DNA of 64,000 nt, taken from the NCBI GenBank assembly GCA_024278855.1, contig JAJRSJ010000027.1, forward strand, positions 62,001 through 126,000. The letters are read 5' to 3'. The position numbers were made by a program, and so were the translations under genes. The notes beneath the pieces were generated by a model. It was not told where the DNA came from. It ran no database searches and saw nothing but the letters and a program-made list of their open reading frames with translations. Shown one piece after another: positions 20,450 to 32,147 of the stretch; within the stretch, counting starts at the first letter, position 1; each line of letters starts with the position of its first letter. Source of the DNA: Alphaproteobacteria bacterium (lineage in GTDB: Bacteria; Pseudomonadota; Alphaproteobacteria; Caulobacterales; Maricaulaceae).

Positions 20450-22108
20450 TTAATCTGTTAGCACAATATTATAACACGCATCGCCGGCATTTGCCGTATT
20501 GCTGCTGAGGTTATGGGCATCAAATGCATCCACCATATGCGTGCCGGCACTGAGTGCGCCCGTAAATGTCTCGGTTTCGGCTGGCACTGTATCTGCCCTG
20601 GCAACCAAAGCACCACTACGCCAAATGTTGAAGTCAGGATCACGACTGGTGTCTCCAGATATCCTAGTCATGGTGATTGTGTAGGTTCCAGCCGCCGGTA
20701 AATTCATGCGCAAATAAGCCCTGTTGCCTAGCCGGTTATACCGACCAGCATCATTGAGGGAACAAACTTCAACTGCAGCCCCGTTTAGGGTGAGGATTTT
20801 ATAAACGGGTAGCGTCGATACAATACCGCCGTCATTGGTTTCTCCAACACCTGTAGGCCCGGTTCCGTTGATCACTTGTCCCGTCAGCAAAGCATCTATA
20901 TTTGCCACACTTCCGGGTTGGCGGGTTTTAAGTTCGTTCATAAATGTAAAAACATTGATGAAAAATTCGGTGCCAGTATAACTAGGTGCCGTCAAAGCCT
21001 CGTAAATTGGCCCTATGCCCAAAGAAATAACATCGGCACCATCATCATCCGCGCCGTACAGATCATACAACACCGACCACACAGATGCGGCGCTAAACCA
21101 GCCCTCGGTTGCGTTGGCGTTATTCTCTACATTGATCGAAAATCCATTTGCTTGCTGATTGCCTGAACTGTCACGGTAAAACGGATCATCCGTCATCATG
21201 CCCGACAAGGCATTGCCAAAACCTTCCCCGAAGGCAATGCGGCTATCGAGGCGACTATTACCGCTCCAGGAACCGCCAAGGGAATCTGATCTCGACATCC
21301 GGTCTTCGAAATAATGGCCCCATTCATGGACAACAACATGAGTGTCATATTCGTCCGTATCACTATTGTCGTCCCCTAGAATATAAACATTACCTACGCC
21401 GCCAATGGAGACATAAGAAGATGTGCCAATATCGCCATTGGCCCGATCGCCGCTCACGGCTCTATTATTGATGCTCCAACGAAACTCGACCGGAGGGAAA
21501 TTGACATCTGGGTCAACGGCAACTATTTTTTGAATAGCCGTGTAGATAGGGTCCAATATGGCAAAAGGCCCGGCGGCTCTTGTGCCTGTGTATGAAGTAC
21601 CGCCCCAGCCAGACCCGGCATTAAGATTACGCACCGAATTTGCAGTGCCTGAACTGGTCAGACTGCCCGCCAAAGTATAAAGCGCATGGCCATTTGTATT
21701 GTCGGTAACGCTGAGGTCCCACATTGCGCCTGTAGTTTGCACAATCCTTGCACTGGCGCGAATACGGACATTTGTATTGGAATCCACGCTAAATGAATAA
21801 TCACCATTGTCATCAGACGTAACGGTTTCTAGCACCGCACCGCCGTTATCAAGTATTGAAATAGGTACGCCGCGTACCGGCCTTGGGCGCGTATTCCCAT
21901 AATCCAAACCGTTTGTACCCGTGTTAAACGGCACAAAATCAAAGGTAACCTTCCCGCTGATTGTAACTTTTTCCGGAGGGGGCGGTGGAGGTGGAGGTGG
22001 AGGTGGAGGCGGAGGTGGGGGTGGAGGTGGGGTAACGGTACCGCCGCCGCATGACGCCACAGCCAAAGCTACAAATACCATAGCAAATATTTTAACCAAA
22101 TTTTTCAT
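20450..22108 (-). CDS. Lipoprotein with polyproline linker and gluzincin-type metalloprotease motif
   Basis: LAVASCGGG lipobox, 19 consecutive prolines, VVVHEWGHYFED (HExxH). Confidence 0.75.
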   Translation of the reverse strand: MKNLVKIFAMVFVALAVASCGGGTVTPPPPPPPPPPPPPPPPPPPEKVTISGKVTFDFVPFNTGTNGLDYGNTRPRPVRGVPISILDNGGAVLETVTSDDNGDYSFSVDSNTNVRIRASARIVQTTGAMWDLSVTDNTNGHALYTLAGSLTSSGTANSVRNLNAGSGWGGTSYTGTRAAGPFAILDPIYTAIQKIVAVDPDVNFPPVEFRWSINNRAVSGDRANGDIGTSSYVSIGGVGNVYILGDDNSDTDEYDTHVVVHEWGHYFEDRMSRSDSLGGSWSGNSRLDSRIAFGEGFGNALSGMMTDDPFYRDSSGNQQANGFSINVENNANATEGWFSAASVWSVLYDLYGADDDGADVISLGIGPIYEALTAPSYTGTEFFINVFTFMNELKTRQPGSVANIDALLTGQVINGTGPTGVGETNDGGIVSTLPVYKILTLNGAAVEVCSLNDAGRYNRLGNRAYLRMNLPAAGTYTITMTRISGDTSRDPDFNIWRSGALVARADTVPAETETFTGALSAGTHMVDAFDAHNLSSNTANAGDACYNIVLTD

Positions 22109-22250
22109 GATCTAACCCTTTTTCTGTCCCACATACACACTTACACTATAGTACAAAATACTTTGCTGCACTTTTGTGCGTCCCTAAACGTTGAAATTAA
22201 CAATCCACTTTTATATTATCATCCTCTTTTACATTTTATCAAACGTAATA

Positions 22251-22520
22251 CTAGGGCGTAGACCCATTAATTTCACCGTTTCTGCTCTTTTTAGGTGCTT
22301 TTTGAGTAGGCGCAAGGTTGCAGGAAGTGCCCATCACTTTCCAAACCTTGCAACGCACGCAAAATGCATCTAAAAAGAGCCCGAAGGGTTGGTCATAGCC
22401 GCCCCTGGTGCGGCGAAAACGGGTCTTGAATTAGCCCAAGCTAGTCCTGCGACCCGTTTCCTTGCTCCAAGAACGGCTATGGCCAACAGAAACGGTGAGA
22501 TTAATGGGTCTACGCCCTAG
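22251..22520. mobile_element. MITE-like non-autonomous element with 34 bp terminal inverted repeats
   Basis: Left ctagggcgtagacccattaatttcaccgtttctg (22251-22284) and right cagaaacggtgagattaatgggtctacgccctag (22487-22520) are reverse complements with one mismatch; CTAG at both ends; no transposase ORF. Confidence 0.85.
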
Positions 22521-22537
22521 TGCATTTTTTACGAACC

Positions 22538-24958
<2,421 letters not shown>

Positions 24959-25168
24959 TTACTCGCCTCTAGTGGCCGGATTAGCCATATTTTTCCTCAA
25001 ATCTAAAAATGCCCGAATCACCGGGAGATTATGGGGTAATATAGGGGAGGTTTGGGGAAAATGCGAGCGAAATACGGGGGTGTTTGTATAGTTGAACCAT
25101 GACACTTGATTGCTCACTTGTCAGAGCAGGTTACTGATGTATACTTGCATAAGAGCAGGGAGTACATC

Positions 25169-26773
25169 ATGCCACAAAGAAATTTTGCCAAGCTACTCGT
25201 ATTAATATTCTCACTCTTTTCACTTGCGGCATGCTCACCTAAAACCACCGATGCAAAACGCAATAAAGATGCGCCGCTTAATGGCGATAAAGTTATCACG
25301 CTCCTTTTTACAAATGATGTGGAAAGCGCCTATGATCCCATACCGGCTTTCTGGCTTGATGACGTAGAGAGCATTGGCGGCATTGCCGAACTAACGACGC
25401 TTATCAACGACATACGTCACAAGCAGCCGAATGTATTTTTGTTTGATGCAGGCGATATATTTACGGGTTCCTTGGCCAAAGAAACCAACGGCGCACTGGC
25501 TTTTGACCTGATGACACTCATGGATTATGACGCTATGGCGATCGGCAATCATGAGTTTGAGTATGGTGCCGATGTGCTTGCCTGGCAGAAAAATCGTGCG
25601 CCGTTTCCCGTGCTTGCCGCCAACATATTCTACCAAGGCACAGACCATCCCTTTGCCCAAGCTTATACTATTGTTGAGCGCAATGGTGTGCGCATAGGGG
25701 TCGTGGGGATTATGGGGCGTGATGCCGTGTCTGCGATTATACCTTCTTTTGTTGCTGCGGTTGATGTGCGAGATGAAGCTGTCACAGCCCAACGCGCTAT
25801 TGATGCGATACGCGGCGAAGTAGACGTAGTCGTATTACTAACTCACCAAGGGAAAACCGCACCAATGCAGACCGATGCAGAAAGTGACCCACGCTTACAG
25901 CGCGACATTGATGCTGATATTACATTGTCAGGCACTTTACACGGCGTAGACGTTCATTTTGCAGGTCACGCAGATGCAGGAACGCCCGAGCCATTGGTCC
26001 ATCCCAAAACCGGCACCTTGATCATGCAAACATATGGGCAGGCGACCCATTTAGGGTTTCTACAACTCACACTCGACGGCACAACGGGCAAAGTAAAGAG
26101 CCATACGGGTAAGCTTATCCCTGTAAACGCGCAGCAATATAAACCCAACAAACTGATTGCAGCACGGCTCACCGAATATCGGAAACGCTTCCCCGAACTT
26201 TATAACACGGTTGGGTATTCAAGCAAATATATGAGTAGACGTTATATTGAAGAATCAGATGTAGGCAATCTATTTGCCGACATCATGCGTGCGACTGCCG
26301 GCACAGATATTGCACTTCTGCATGCGGGTAGCTTGCGCAAAGATATCCCCGAGGGGGCCGTCAACCGGGCTGACCTTCTTGACGTTTATCCGTTCATTGA
26401 CACTGTAGATACGTTGCAAATAACTGGCGCTCAATTACGCGAGGTGCTTGAACAATCCTTAACATTGGAAAGAGGCTTGTTACAAATTTCAGGATTTGAA
26501 ATTAGCTATGACTTATCCAAGCCGGAATTTGCTCGCCTTGTCTCGATGACACGCGGCGGTGTCAACATTCGTCCCTCTGATACTCTCTCCGTTGCCGCCC
26601 CCAGTTTTCTCGCCGAAGGGGGAGATTTGTACACAACATTTTCCGGCATCAAAGCTGAAGCTGATTTTGGGTTGGTTTCTACTGTTATCATTGACTATTT
26701 TGCCAAATCCGGCACGAGCAACCGCGTGCCGCCGCCGCCTAAAGGACGACAAACAGAAATAAAGCATAATTAA
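25169..26773 (+). CDS. Bifunctional metallophosphatase/5'-nucleotidase lipoprotein
   Basis: LLFTNDVES, FDAGDIFTGS, AIGNHEFEYG metallophosphatase motifs; C-terminal 5'-nucleotidase domain; lipobox LAACS. Confidence 0.88.
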   Translation: MPQRNFAKLLVLIFSLFSLAACSPKTTDAKRNKDAPLNGDKVITLLFTNDVESAYDPIPAFWLDDVESIGGIAELTTLINDIRHKQPNVFLFDAGDIFTGSLAKETNGALAFDLMTLMDYDAMAIGNHEFEYGADVLAWQKNRAPFPVLAANIFYQGTDHPFAQAYTIVERNGVRIGVVGIMGRDAVSAIIPSFVAAVDVRDEAVTAQRAIDAIRGEVDVVVLLTHQGKTAPMQTDAESDPRLQRDIDADITLSGTLHGVDVHFAGHADAGTPEPLVHPKTGTLIMQTYGQATHLGFLQLTLDGTTGKVKSHTGKLIPVNAQQYKPNKLIAARLTEYRKRFPELYNTVGYSSKYMSRRYIEESDVGNLFADIMRATAGTDIALLHAGSLRKDIPEGAVNRADLLDVYPFIDTVDTLQITGAQLREVLEQSLTLERGLLQISGFEISYDLSKPEFARLVSMTRGGVNIRPSDTLSVAAPSFLAEGGDLYTTFSGIKAEADFGLVSTVIIDYFAKSGTSNRVPPPPKGRQTEIKHN

Positions 26774-27028
26774 CCCCCCGCTAACCACCCTACCGAGAAT
26801 TAGCCCCTGCCCCAAAATTGCCTTATTTGCGCCCTGTTTGTGACAAGATGGGGGGTCATACAGATTTTACTGAACGGAAAGCACAAACAAGACACGGTTT
26901 TTCAGCCCCCCAGCCCCAACCCGTAGCATCTGGGTTTTGGCTTTCCGTTCATTTTCTACCTTATAAGGCCCACCTTATAAGCCCACATATTCAAACCCTG
27001 CCGCTCCCATCGGCAGGGTTTTTGATTT
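26769..27028 (+). repeat. Copy A of a duplicated, structured intergenic element (candidate sRNA)
   Basis: High identity to 27951-28185; contains gaacggaaagc...gctttccgttc inverted repeat and a 3' intrinsic terminator. Confidence 0.8.
26993..27023 (+). terminator. Intrinsic terminator at 3' end of repeat copy A
   Basis: aaaccctgccg-ctcccat-cggcagggttttt. Confidence 0.8.
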
Positions 27029-27180
27029 ATTGCGCCCGATTAGGTAAATTTTCTCAAAAATAGCATCAAACATGGTTTCTTGCTTGTTATGCCAAAAAAT
27101 GTTACGGAGCCTCCCATAAATTAGTTTTCAGGGCAAAGACTAAATAATTAGCAACCCTGATATTATAAAGGGGATTAGCT

Positions 27181-27905
27181 ATGAAGAGAACTTTGATTTT
27201 ATTATATGGGGTCACATCCTATTTTTGGGCGTTATTGGGTTGGCGTGTATTATTTTGGCGTTGGCGGGCCTTATCCCTTACGGGTTTTGGCTAGGCGGGA
27301 AAGGCGGCGGCGTAAATCCGGTCTTATGGAATAGCGCATGGGTTATCATTTGGGGTGTTATACACACTGGTATGGCCAGGCCTGGCTTTAAGCGGGCTTT
27401 GACAAAAACCATCCCCGAAGCCGCTGAACGCTCTACCTATATTCTAATGGCAGGTCTAACAAGCGTCGCACTGATAGCCTTTTGGCAAGCGGTCCCAGGT
27501 CAGATTTGGCACATTGAAACGGCTAGCATAGCCTATGTGTTATGGGCCATATTCATTTTCGGTTGGGTTTTTCTGTTGGGCGCAACATTTGCTATCAATC
27601 ATTTTGATCTATTTGGATTAAGGCAAGTATTTCTCAATTTTAAAAACAGCCCGCGCCCACCTCTTAAATTCACAAAACGCGCCATGTATAAATATATTCG
27701 CCATCCCATCCAGACAGGTGTGCTGATAGGTATTTGGGCCACACCGTCTATGACAAACACGCAAATAGTTTTGAGCATAGGTTTCACCATCTATATTTTT
27801 GTCGGTTTGTGGTTTGAAGAGCGCGATCTTGTTGCCGAGCACGGTGAGAGTTATTTGCAATACCGTAAGGAGACGGGGAAAGTTCTGCCAAAATTCGGCG
27901 GATAG
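27181..27905 (+). pseudogene. MddA-like methanethiol S-methyltransferase / isoprenylcysteine-methyltransferase-like membrane protein, frameshifted near 27222-27226
   Basis: MKRTLILLYGVTSYF (frame 1) then GVIGLACIILALAGLIPYG... (frame 0); adding one T to the T5 run joins them; C-terminal AMYKYIRHPIQTGVLIGIWATPSM...EERDLVAEHGESYLQYR. Confidence 0.7.
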
Positions 27906-27950
27906 CTATCAGGCGCAGGCTATTTTTAGGGGCTATATGAAAGCTCTAAA

Positions 27951-28185
27951 ATTAACCCCCCGTCAACCACCTTACCAAGAATTAACCCTTGCCTTAATAT
28001 TGCCTTATTTGCGCCCTGTTTGTGACAAGATGGGGGTTCATACAGATTTTACTGAACGGAAGGCGCAAACAAGACACGGTTTTTTCAGCCCCCCAGCCCC
28101 CGGGTTTTGGCCTTCCGTTCTTTTCCCACGTTAAAAGACCCACGTATTCAAACCCTGCCGTTCCCATCGGCAGGGTTTTTGATTT
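27951..28185 (+). repeat. Copy B of the duplicated structured intergenic element (candidate sRNA)
   Basis: Aligned with 26769-27028; gaacggaaggc...gccttccgttc hairpin shows a compensatory change relative to copy A. Confidence 0.8.
28150..28180 (+). terminator. Intrinsic terminator at 3' end of repeat copy B
   Basis: aaaccctgccg-ttcccat-cggcagggttttt. Confidence 0.8.
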
Positions 28186-28222
28186 GGCGGGTCATTAGAA
28201 ACCCAAAATTTTGTTGGAAAAA

Positions 28223-29002
28223 CTACCCAGGTACATAATTAGCGGCGCTCAAGATAGGGCCGCCAGGGCCGTCTTGCACCAAAATTACCAGAGCTTCGCC
28301 GGGCTTTAAAGATTTAATGTGCGTGCTAAAGCTTTCGCGTCCACCGATCTTGCCAATCTCTTTGCAAGACTGCACCACATTGGCCAGCTTAATCGTGCGA
28401 CCGGAATTTTCGCCGCGCTTTACCGGTACGCTTTGGATACCGGGCCGATAGCGCACCGCCATGACATTCCAGGTTTTTTGCAGTGCGCCCGTGGGGGTGA
28501 TTTGCACATCTATACCGTCTGCGCTGCTGCCAATACGGATATCGGGAATATTATCCAGTTTTAAGCTCCGTACTTTTTTACGCGAAAATTTTGTGGCATG
28601 TATCTCGCCGTTGACCACCATTTGCGGTGTATAGACCTTGCCGCCAAATTGTTTGCCGTATGTGCGCTGATGCTTGGAAAACTCCGGCTTGCCAAATGTA
28701 TCCTTCCAGCCCTTATAATCCCAATAATCAACACTATAGGACAAGGTGAGCAGTTCTGGCCCACCGTCCAGTTCGCGGACAAATGTATTGGCGGCCGGGC
28801 AAGATGAACAGCCTTGGGAGGTAAATAATTCTAGCACGGTGACGGGTGTGGAGACATTACGGGACCCCGGCGAGCTAGCCCCTGCAAACACCGACGCAAG
28901 CACCGACACAATTGTCACCAATAACACGGCCAAGAATACAATGGTCAGCTTCATAAATCTCATAAGCTTGTTTATCGCGGTGCGCCCCCAAACACCAGAC
29001 AC
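28223..29002 (-). CDS. DUF1223 (thioredoxin-like) secreted protein
   Basis: VTVLELFTSQGCSSCPAANTFVREL...YWDYKGWKDTFGKPEFSKHQRTYGKQFGGKVYTPQMVVNG. Confidence 0.85.
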   Translation of the reverse strand: MSGVWGRTAINKLMRFMKLTIVFLAVLLVTIVSVLASVFAGASSPGSRNVSTPVTVLELFTSQGCSSCPAANTFVRELDGGPELLTLSYSVDYWDYKGWKDTFGKPEFSKHQRTYGKQFGGKVYTPQMVVNGEIHATKFSRKKVRSLKLDNIPDIRIGSSADGIDVQITPTGALQKTWNVMAVRYRPGIQSVPVKRGENSGRTIKLANVVQSCKEIGKIGGRESFSTHIKSLKPGEALVILVQDGPGGPILSAANYVPG

Positions 29003-29170
29003 ATTTACATCACATGGGTGTGAAAGTCAGGTACATCACATGGGTGAGCAGTCTGGTGACTGCTTTCTTACGCAAGTTTAACGCATATGGCCGGGATCTA
29101 ACCGTAAAATTCACTTTATGTACAGATTGGGTTTGCTAAGGTTTGTTAATTAAAGGGCAAAGGAATCGCT

Positions 29171-29878
29171 ATGAAACGTATTTTATTTAAATCAGCTCTG
29201 GCTATTTTGCTCGGCACTTCGGCCCTTGGCGTACCATTGAGCATTGCGGCCCAGCAAAATACACAAGCCGCGCAACCCCGTGAGCAAGCCTCGCAACCCA
29301 ATGGGCAAGCCCAGCGCCTGCCCGCTTTCACCCATCCAAATACCGTGCCCCAGGATTTAGCCCGCATAGACGCAGCCATGAACGCCACCGCCAGTTTTTC
29401 CGGTCGGTTCGCCCAATACGGCTCGGACGGTTCATTTTCACAAGGCAAGGTCTATTTAAAACGCCCCGGCAAAATCCGGTTTGAATATGACGCGCCCGCC
29501 AGCTTGCTGATGGTGTCGGACGGGGTGACCTTAACCCAGATCGACACGGCCCTAGAGACCAAAGACCGCGTACCGCTCAAAGCCACACCGTTGGCGTTCT
29601 TTTTGGCGCAAACCGTAAAGCTTGAAGATGATGTGGAAGTGATCTCCTTACAAAAAACCATAGAGGCCATCAGCGTCACTGCCAAGGACGGCAGCGGGGA
29701 AATGGACGGGGCCATCACCATGATCTTTGACCCGAACACATTTGCCTTGCGCGAATGGATTGTCCACGACGGGTTTGGCCAACAAACCAAAATCTTGTTA
29801 TCAGATTTGCAATACAACCAACGCCTCAATCCGCGCTTGTTTGTCTTGCGCGACGAGAGGCGTGGGCGCAGACGATAA
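29171..29878 (+). CDS. lolA: Outer-membrane lipoprotein carrier protein LolA family
   Basis: Signal peptide, FSGRFAQYGSDGSFSQGKVYLKRPGKIRFEYDAPASLLMVSDG. Confidence 0.88.
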   Translation: MKRILFKSALAILLGTSALGVPLSIAAQQNTQAAQPREQASQPNGQAQRLPAFTHPNTVPQDLARIDAAMNATASFSGRFAQYGSDGSFSQGKVYLKRPGKIRFEYDAPASLLMVSDGVTLTQIDTALETKDRVPLKATPLAFFLAQTVKLEDDVEVISLQKTIEAISVTAKDGSGEMDGAITMIFDPNTFALREWIVHDGFGQQTKILLSDLQYNQRLNPRLFVLRDERRGRRR

Positions 29879-29919
29879 AACCACTTGTGCGAATCGGTGC
29901 GGTGCGTCATGTCCGGCCC

Positions 29920-30771
29920 ATGATAAACTCTCGAAAACAGATAAAACTCACCAGTTGGAATGTGAATTCCGTTCGCTTACGCGCACCGCAAATTGCCCGT
30001 TTTACGCAAGAACAAAACCCCGACATTATCGGGCTGCAAGAGATTAAATGCCTGGAAGAGCAATTCCCCTACGCCGAATTCAAGGCTATGGGGTTTGAGC
30101 ATATAGAAATTTCCGGCCAAAAAGGCATGCACGGGGCAGCCACGGTTTCCAAATTTCCACTCACCCGCATGGATACGGATTTTTGCCCCGAAGGTCATGC
30201 AAGGCATGTCAGCACTAAAGTTGACTTGGGGGCTAATTTGGGCGGCAGCGATAATTTCGAATTTCACAATTTCTACATCCCGGCCGGCGGCGATGAGCCG
30301 GACGTTAAGGCCAACCCGAAATTCGCCCACAAGATGGATTTCATTGACCGCATGATAGATTATTTTGGCGAGCGTGCGGACGAAAATGCTCGCCAGGTTC
30401 TGGTCGGGGATTTCAATATTGCGCCCCACGAGAACGATGTTTGGTCACATAAACAACTCCTCAAAGTCGTTAGCCACACCCCGGGCGAGGTGGAAATTTT
30501 AAACAAGCTCTTGGCTTGCGGCGACTTCACAGATTGTGCGCGCATCTTCACACCGGACGATGTTAAACTGCATAGCTGGTGGTCATACCGTTCCCGCGAT
30601 ATCAACAAATCCGACAGGGGCCGACGCTTGGATCATATCTGGGTCAGCCCGGCGCTAAAAAACGCGGCAAAAAATGCTAGGGCCGCAGGTCACGAAATCC
30701 ACCGCCCGTGCCGCCTATGGGAACGCCCGTCCGACCATGCCCCGGTGACGCAGATATTGGATTTTTCCTAA
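29920..30771 (+). CDS. xth: Exodeoxyribonuclease III
   Basis: KLTSWNVNSVRLRAPQIARF, QEIKCLEEQFP, DFNIAPHENDVW, LDHIWVSPAL, PSDHAPV. Confidence 0.93.
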   Translation: MINSRKQIKLTSWNVNSVRLRAPQIARFTQEQNPDIIGLQEIKCLEEQFPYAEFKAMGFEHIEISGQKGMHGAATVSKFPLTRMDTDFCPEGHARHVSTKVDLGANLGGSDNFEFHNFYIPAGGDEPDVKANPKFAHKMDFIDRMIDYFGERADENARQVLVGDFNIAPHENDVWSHKQLLKVVSHTPGEVEILNKLLACGDFTDCARIFTPDDVKLHSWWSYRSRDINKSDRGRRLDHIWVSPALKNAAKNARAAGHEIHRPCRLWERPSDHAPVTQILDFS

Positions 30772-31817
30772 ACCAGTCCCGCGAACCGCCAATTTAGTTT
30801 TTCGCCGCCGTGGAACGGAATGATTTTCGTCCCCATGATATCCAAGGTTTTTGGCACGTCTATATCTGCTCGCTCCAGAACGATTTTGCGCTTATTCGGC
30901 TCCAGCCCGTAAAAATCCGGGCCGTGGAGGGATGCAAAACCTTCCAGCTTGTCTAACGCATTTTCTTGATCAAACACGCAAGCATAGCTCTCTAGCGCGA
31001 AAGGCGCATTAAACACGCCGGCACAACCACAAGCAGACTGTTTGGCGTCAATACTGTGGGGCGCGCTATCCGTACCCAAAAAGAATTTAGCGGAACCGGA
31101 CGTTGCGGCCGCCCGCAAGGCCAATCTATGAACTTCCCGCTTGGCGATGGGCAAGCAATAAAGGTGCGGCCTGATACCGCCCTCAAATATGGCGCTGCGG
31201 TTATAAACCAGATGATGAGGTGTGATGGTGGCGGCGATATTGGCACTGCTCTCTTTGACAAAATCAACGGCCTGTTTGGTAGTGATATGTTCGAACACGA
31301 TTTTGAGTCCCGGAAAATCCCTGGTGATTTTGCTCATAATGCGGTCAATAAACACGGCTTCGCGGTCAAATATGTCGATGTCCCCGTCCGTCACCTCGCC
31401 GTGAACCAACAAAGGCATGCCGATACGCTGCATGGTTTCCAACACATTTGTGATCTTGCCAATATCCGTAACCCCGTGGTCGGAATTGGTGGTGGCGCCT
31501 GCCGGATATAATTTACAGGCTGTAAACACGCCGCCCATAAAGCCCGTCTCTATTTCCCCTTGGTCAATATTGTCGGTTAGATAACAGGTCATCAGCGGCG
31601 TGAAATCGTATTTTGCGTCCACCGCCGCCAGTATCCGCGCACGGTAGTCCCGCGCCGCCGCCGCACTGGTAATCGGTGGGGCCAGATTGGGCATAATAAT
31701 CGCCCGGCCAAATTGCCGCGCCGTAAAATTAACAACTCCCGCCAACACTCCTGCGTCCCGGACATGCACATGCCAATCGTCCAGCTGGATGATGGTGAGG
31801 TTGTTTTTAGCGGTCAT
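30768..31817 (-). CDS. pyrC: Dihydroorotase
   Basis: LDDWHVHVRDAGVL zinc-binding HxH motif, MPNLAPPITS, LGTDSAPH. Confidence 0.94.
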   Translation of the reverse strand: MTAKNNLTIIQLDDWHVHVRDAGVLAGVVNFTARQFGRAIIMPNLAPPITSAAAARDYRARILAAVDAKYDFTPLMTCYLTDNIDQGEIETGFMGGVFTACKLYPAGATTNSDHGVTDIGKITNVLETMQRIGMPLLVHGEVTDGDIDIFDREAVFIDRIMSKITRDFPGLKIVFEHITTKQAVDFVKESSANIAATITPHHLVYNRSAIFEGGIRPHLYCLPIAKREVHRLALRAAATSGSAKFFLGTDSAPHSIDAKQSACGCAGVFNAPFALESYACVFDQENALDKLEGFASLHGPDFYGLEPNKRKIVLERADIDVPKTLDIMGTKIIPFHGGEKLNWRFAGLV

Positions 31818-32104
31818 GCTGCAAAAACAGGCTTAATATGGTTTAGTTTTGGCAACGCGTCTTCCGCCATTTGTAATTCGTAACGGGATTGTAAATTCAT
31901 CCAAAATTCCGGAGATGTTCGCAAGGCCCGCCCTAACCTGATGGACGTATCTGCCGTGATCGCCGACGTGCCACCCAAAATACGGGTTATCCGGTTCGGC
32001 GGCACACCAAGTGCCTTGGCAAATGCAGTTGCAGATAGACCAAGCGGATTTAGAAATTCCTCTTTAAGAATTTCTCCCGGATGTATAGGTGCCAGTCGTG
32101 CCAT
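31814..32104 (-). CDS. higA: HigA-family antitoxin (XRE-type HTH)
   Basis: MARLAPIHPGEILKEEFLNPLGLSATAFAKALGVPPNRITRILGG; stop overlaps the pyrC start. Confidence 0.9.
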   Translation of the reverse strand: MARLAPIHPGEILKEEFLNPLGLSATAFAKALGVPPNRITRILGGTSAITADTSIRLGRALRTSPEFWMNLQSRYELQMAEDALPKLNHIKPVFAA

Positions 32105-32147
32105 GTCGTTCTCCTTCGTTTTACTTTCCCGTCCTAATGCCCGGTTC

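Noticed and set aside
26818-27063. 81 aa ORF sharing peptide LPYLRPVCDKMG(G/V)HTDFTERKAQTRHGF with the 27799-28134 ORF
   Set aside because: Similarity comes from the DNA repeat; indels shift the frame between copies and changes preserve hairpin pairing rather than codons, so it is treated as non-coding
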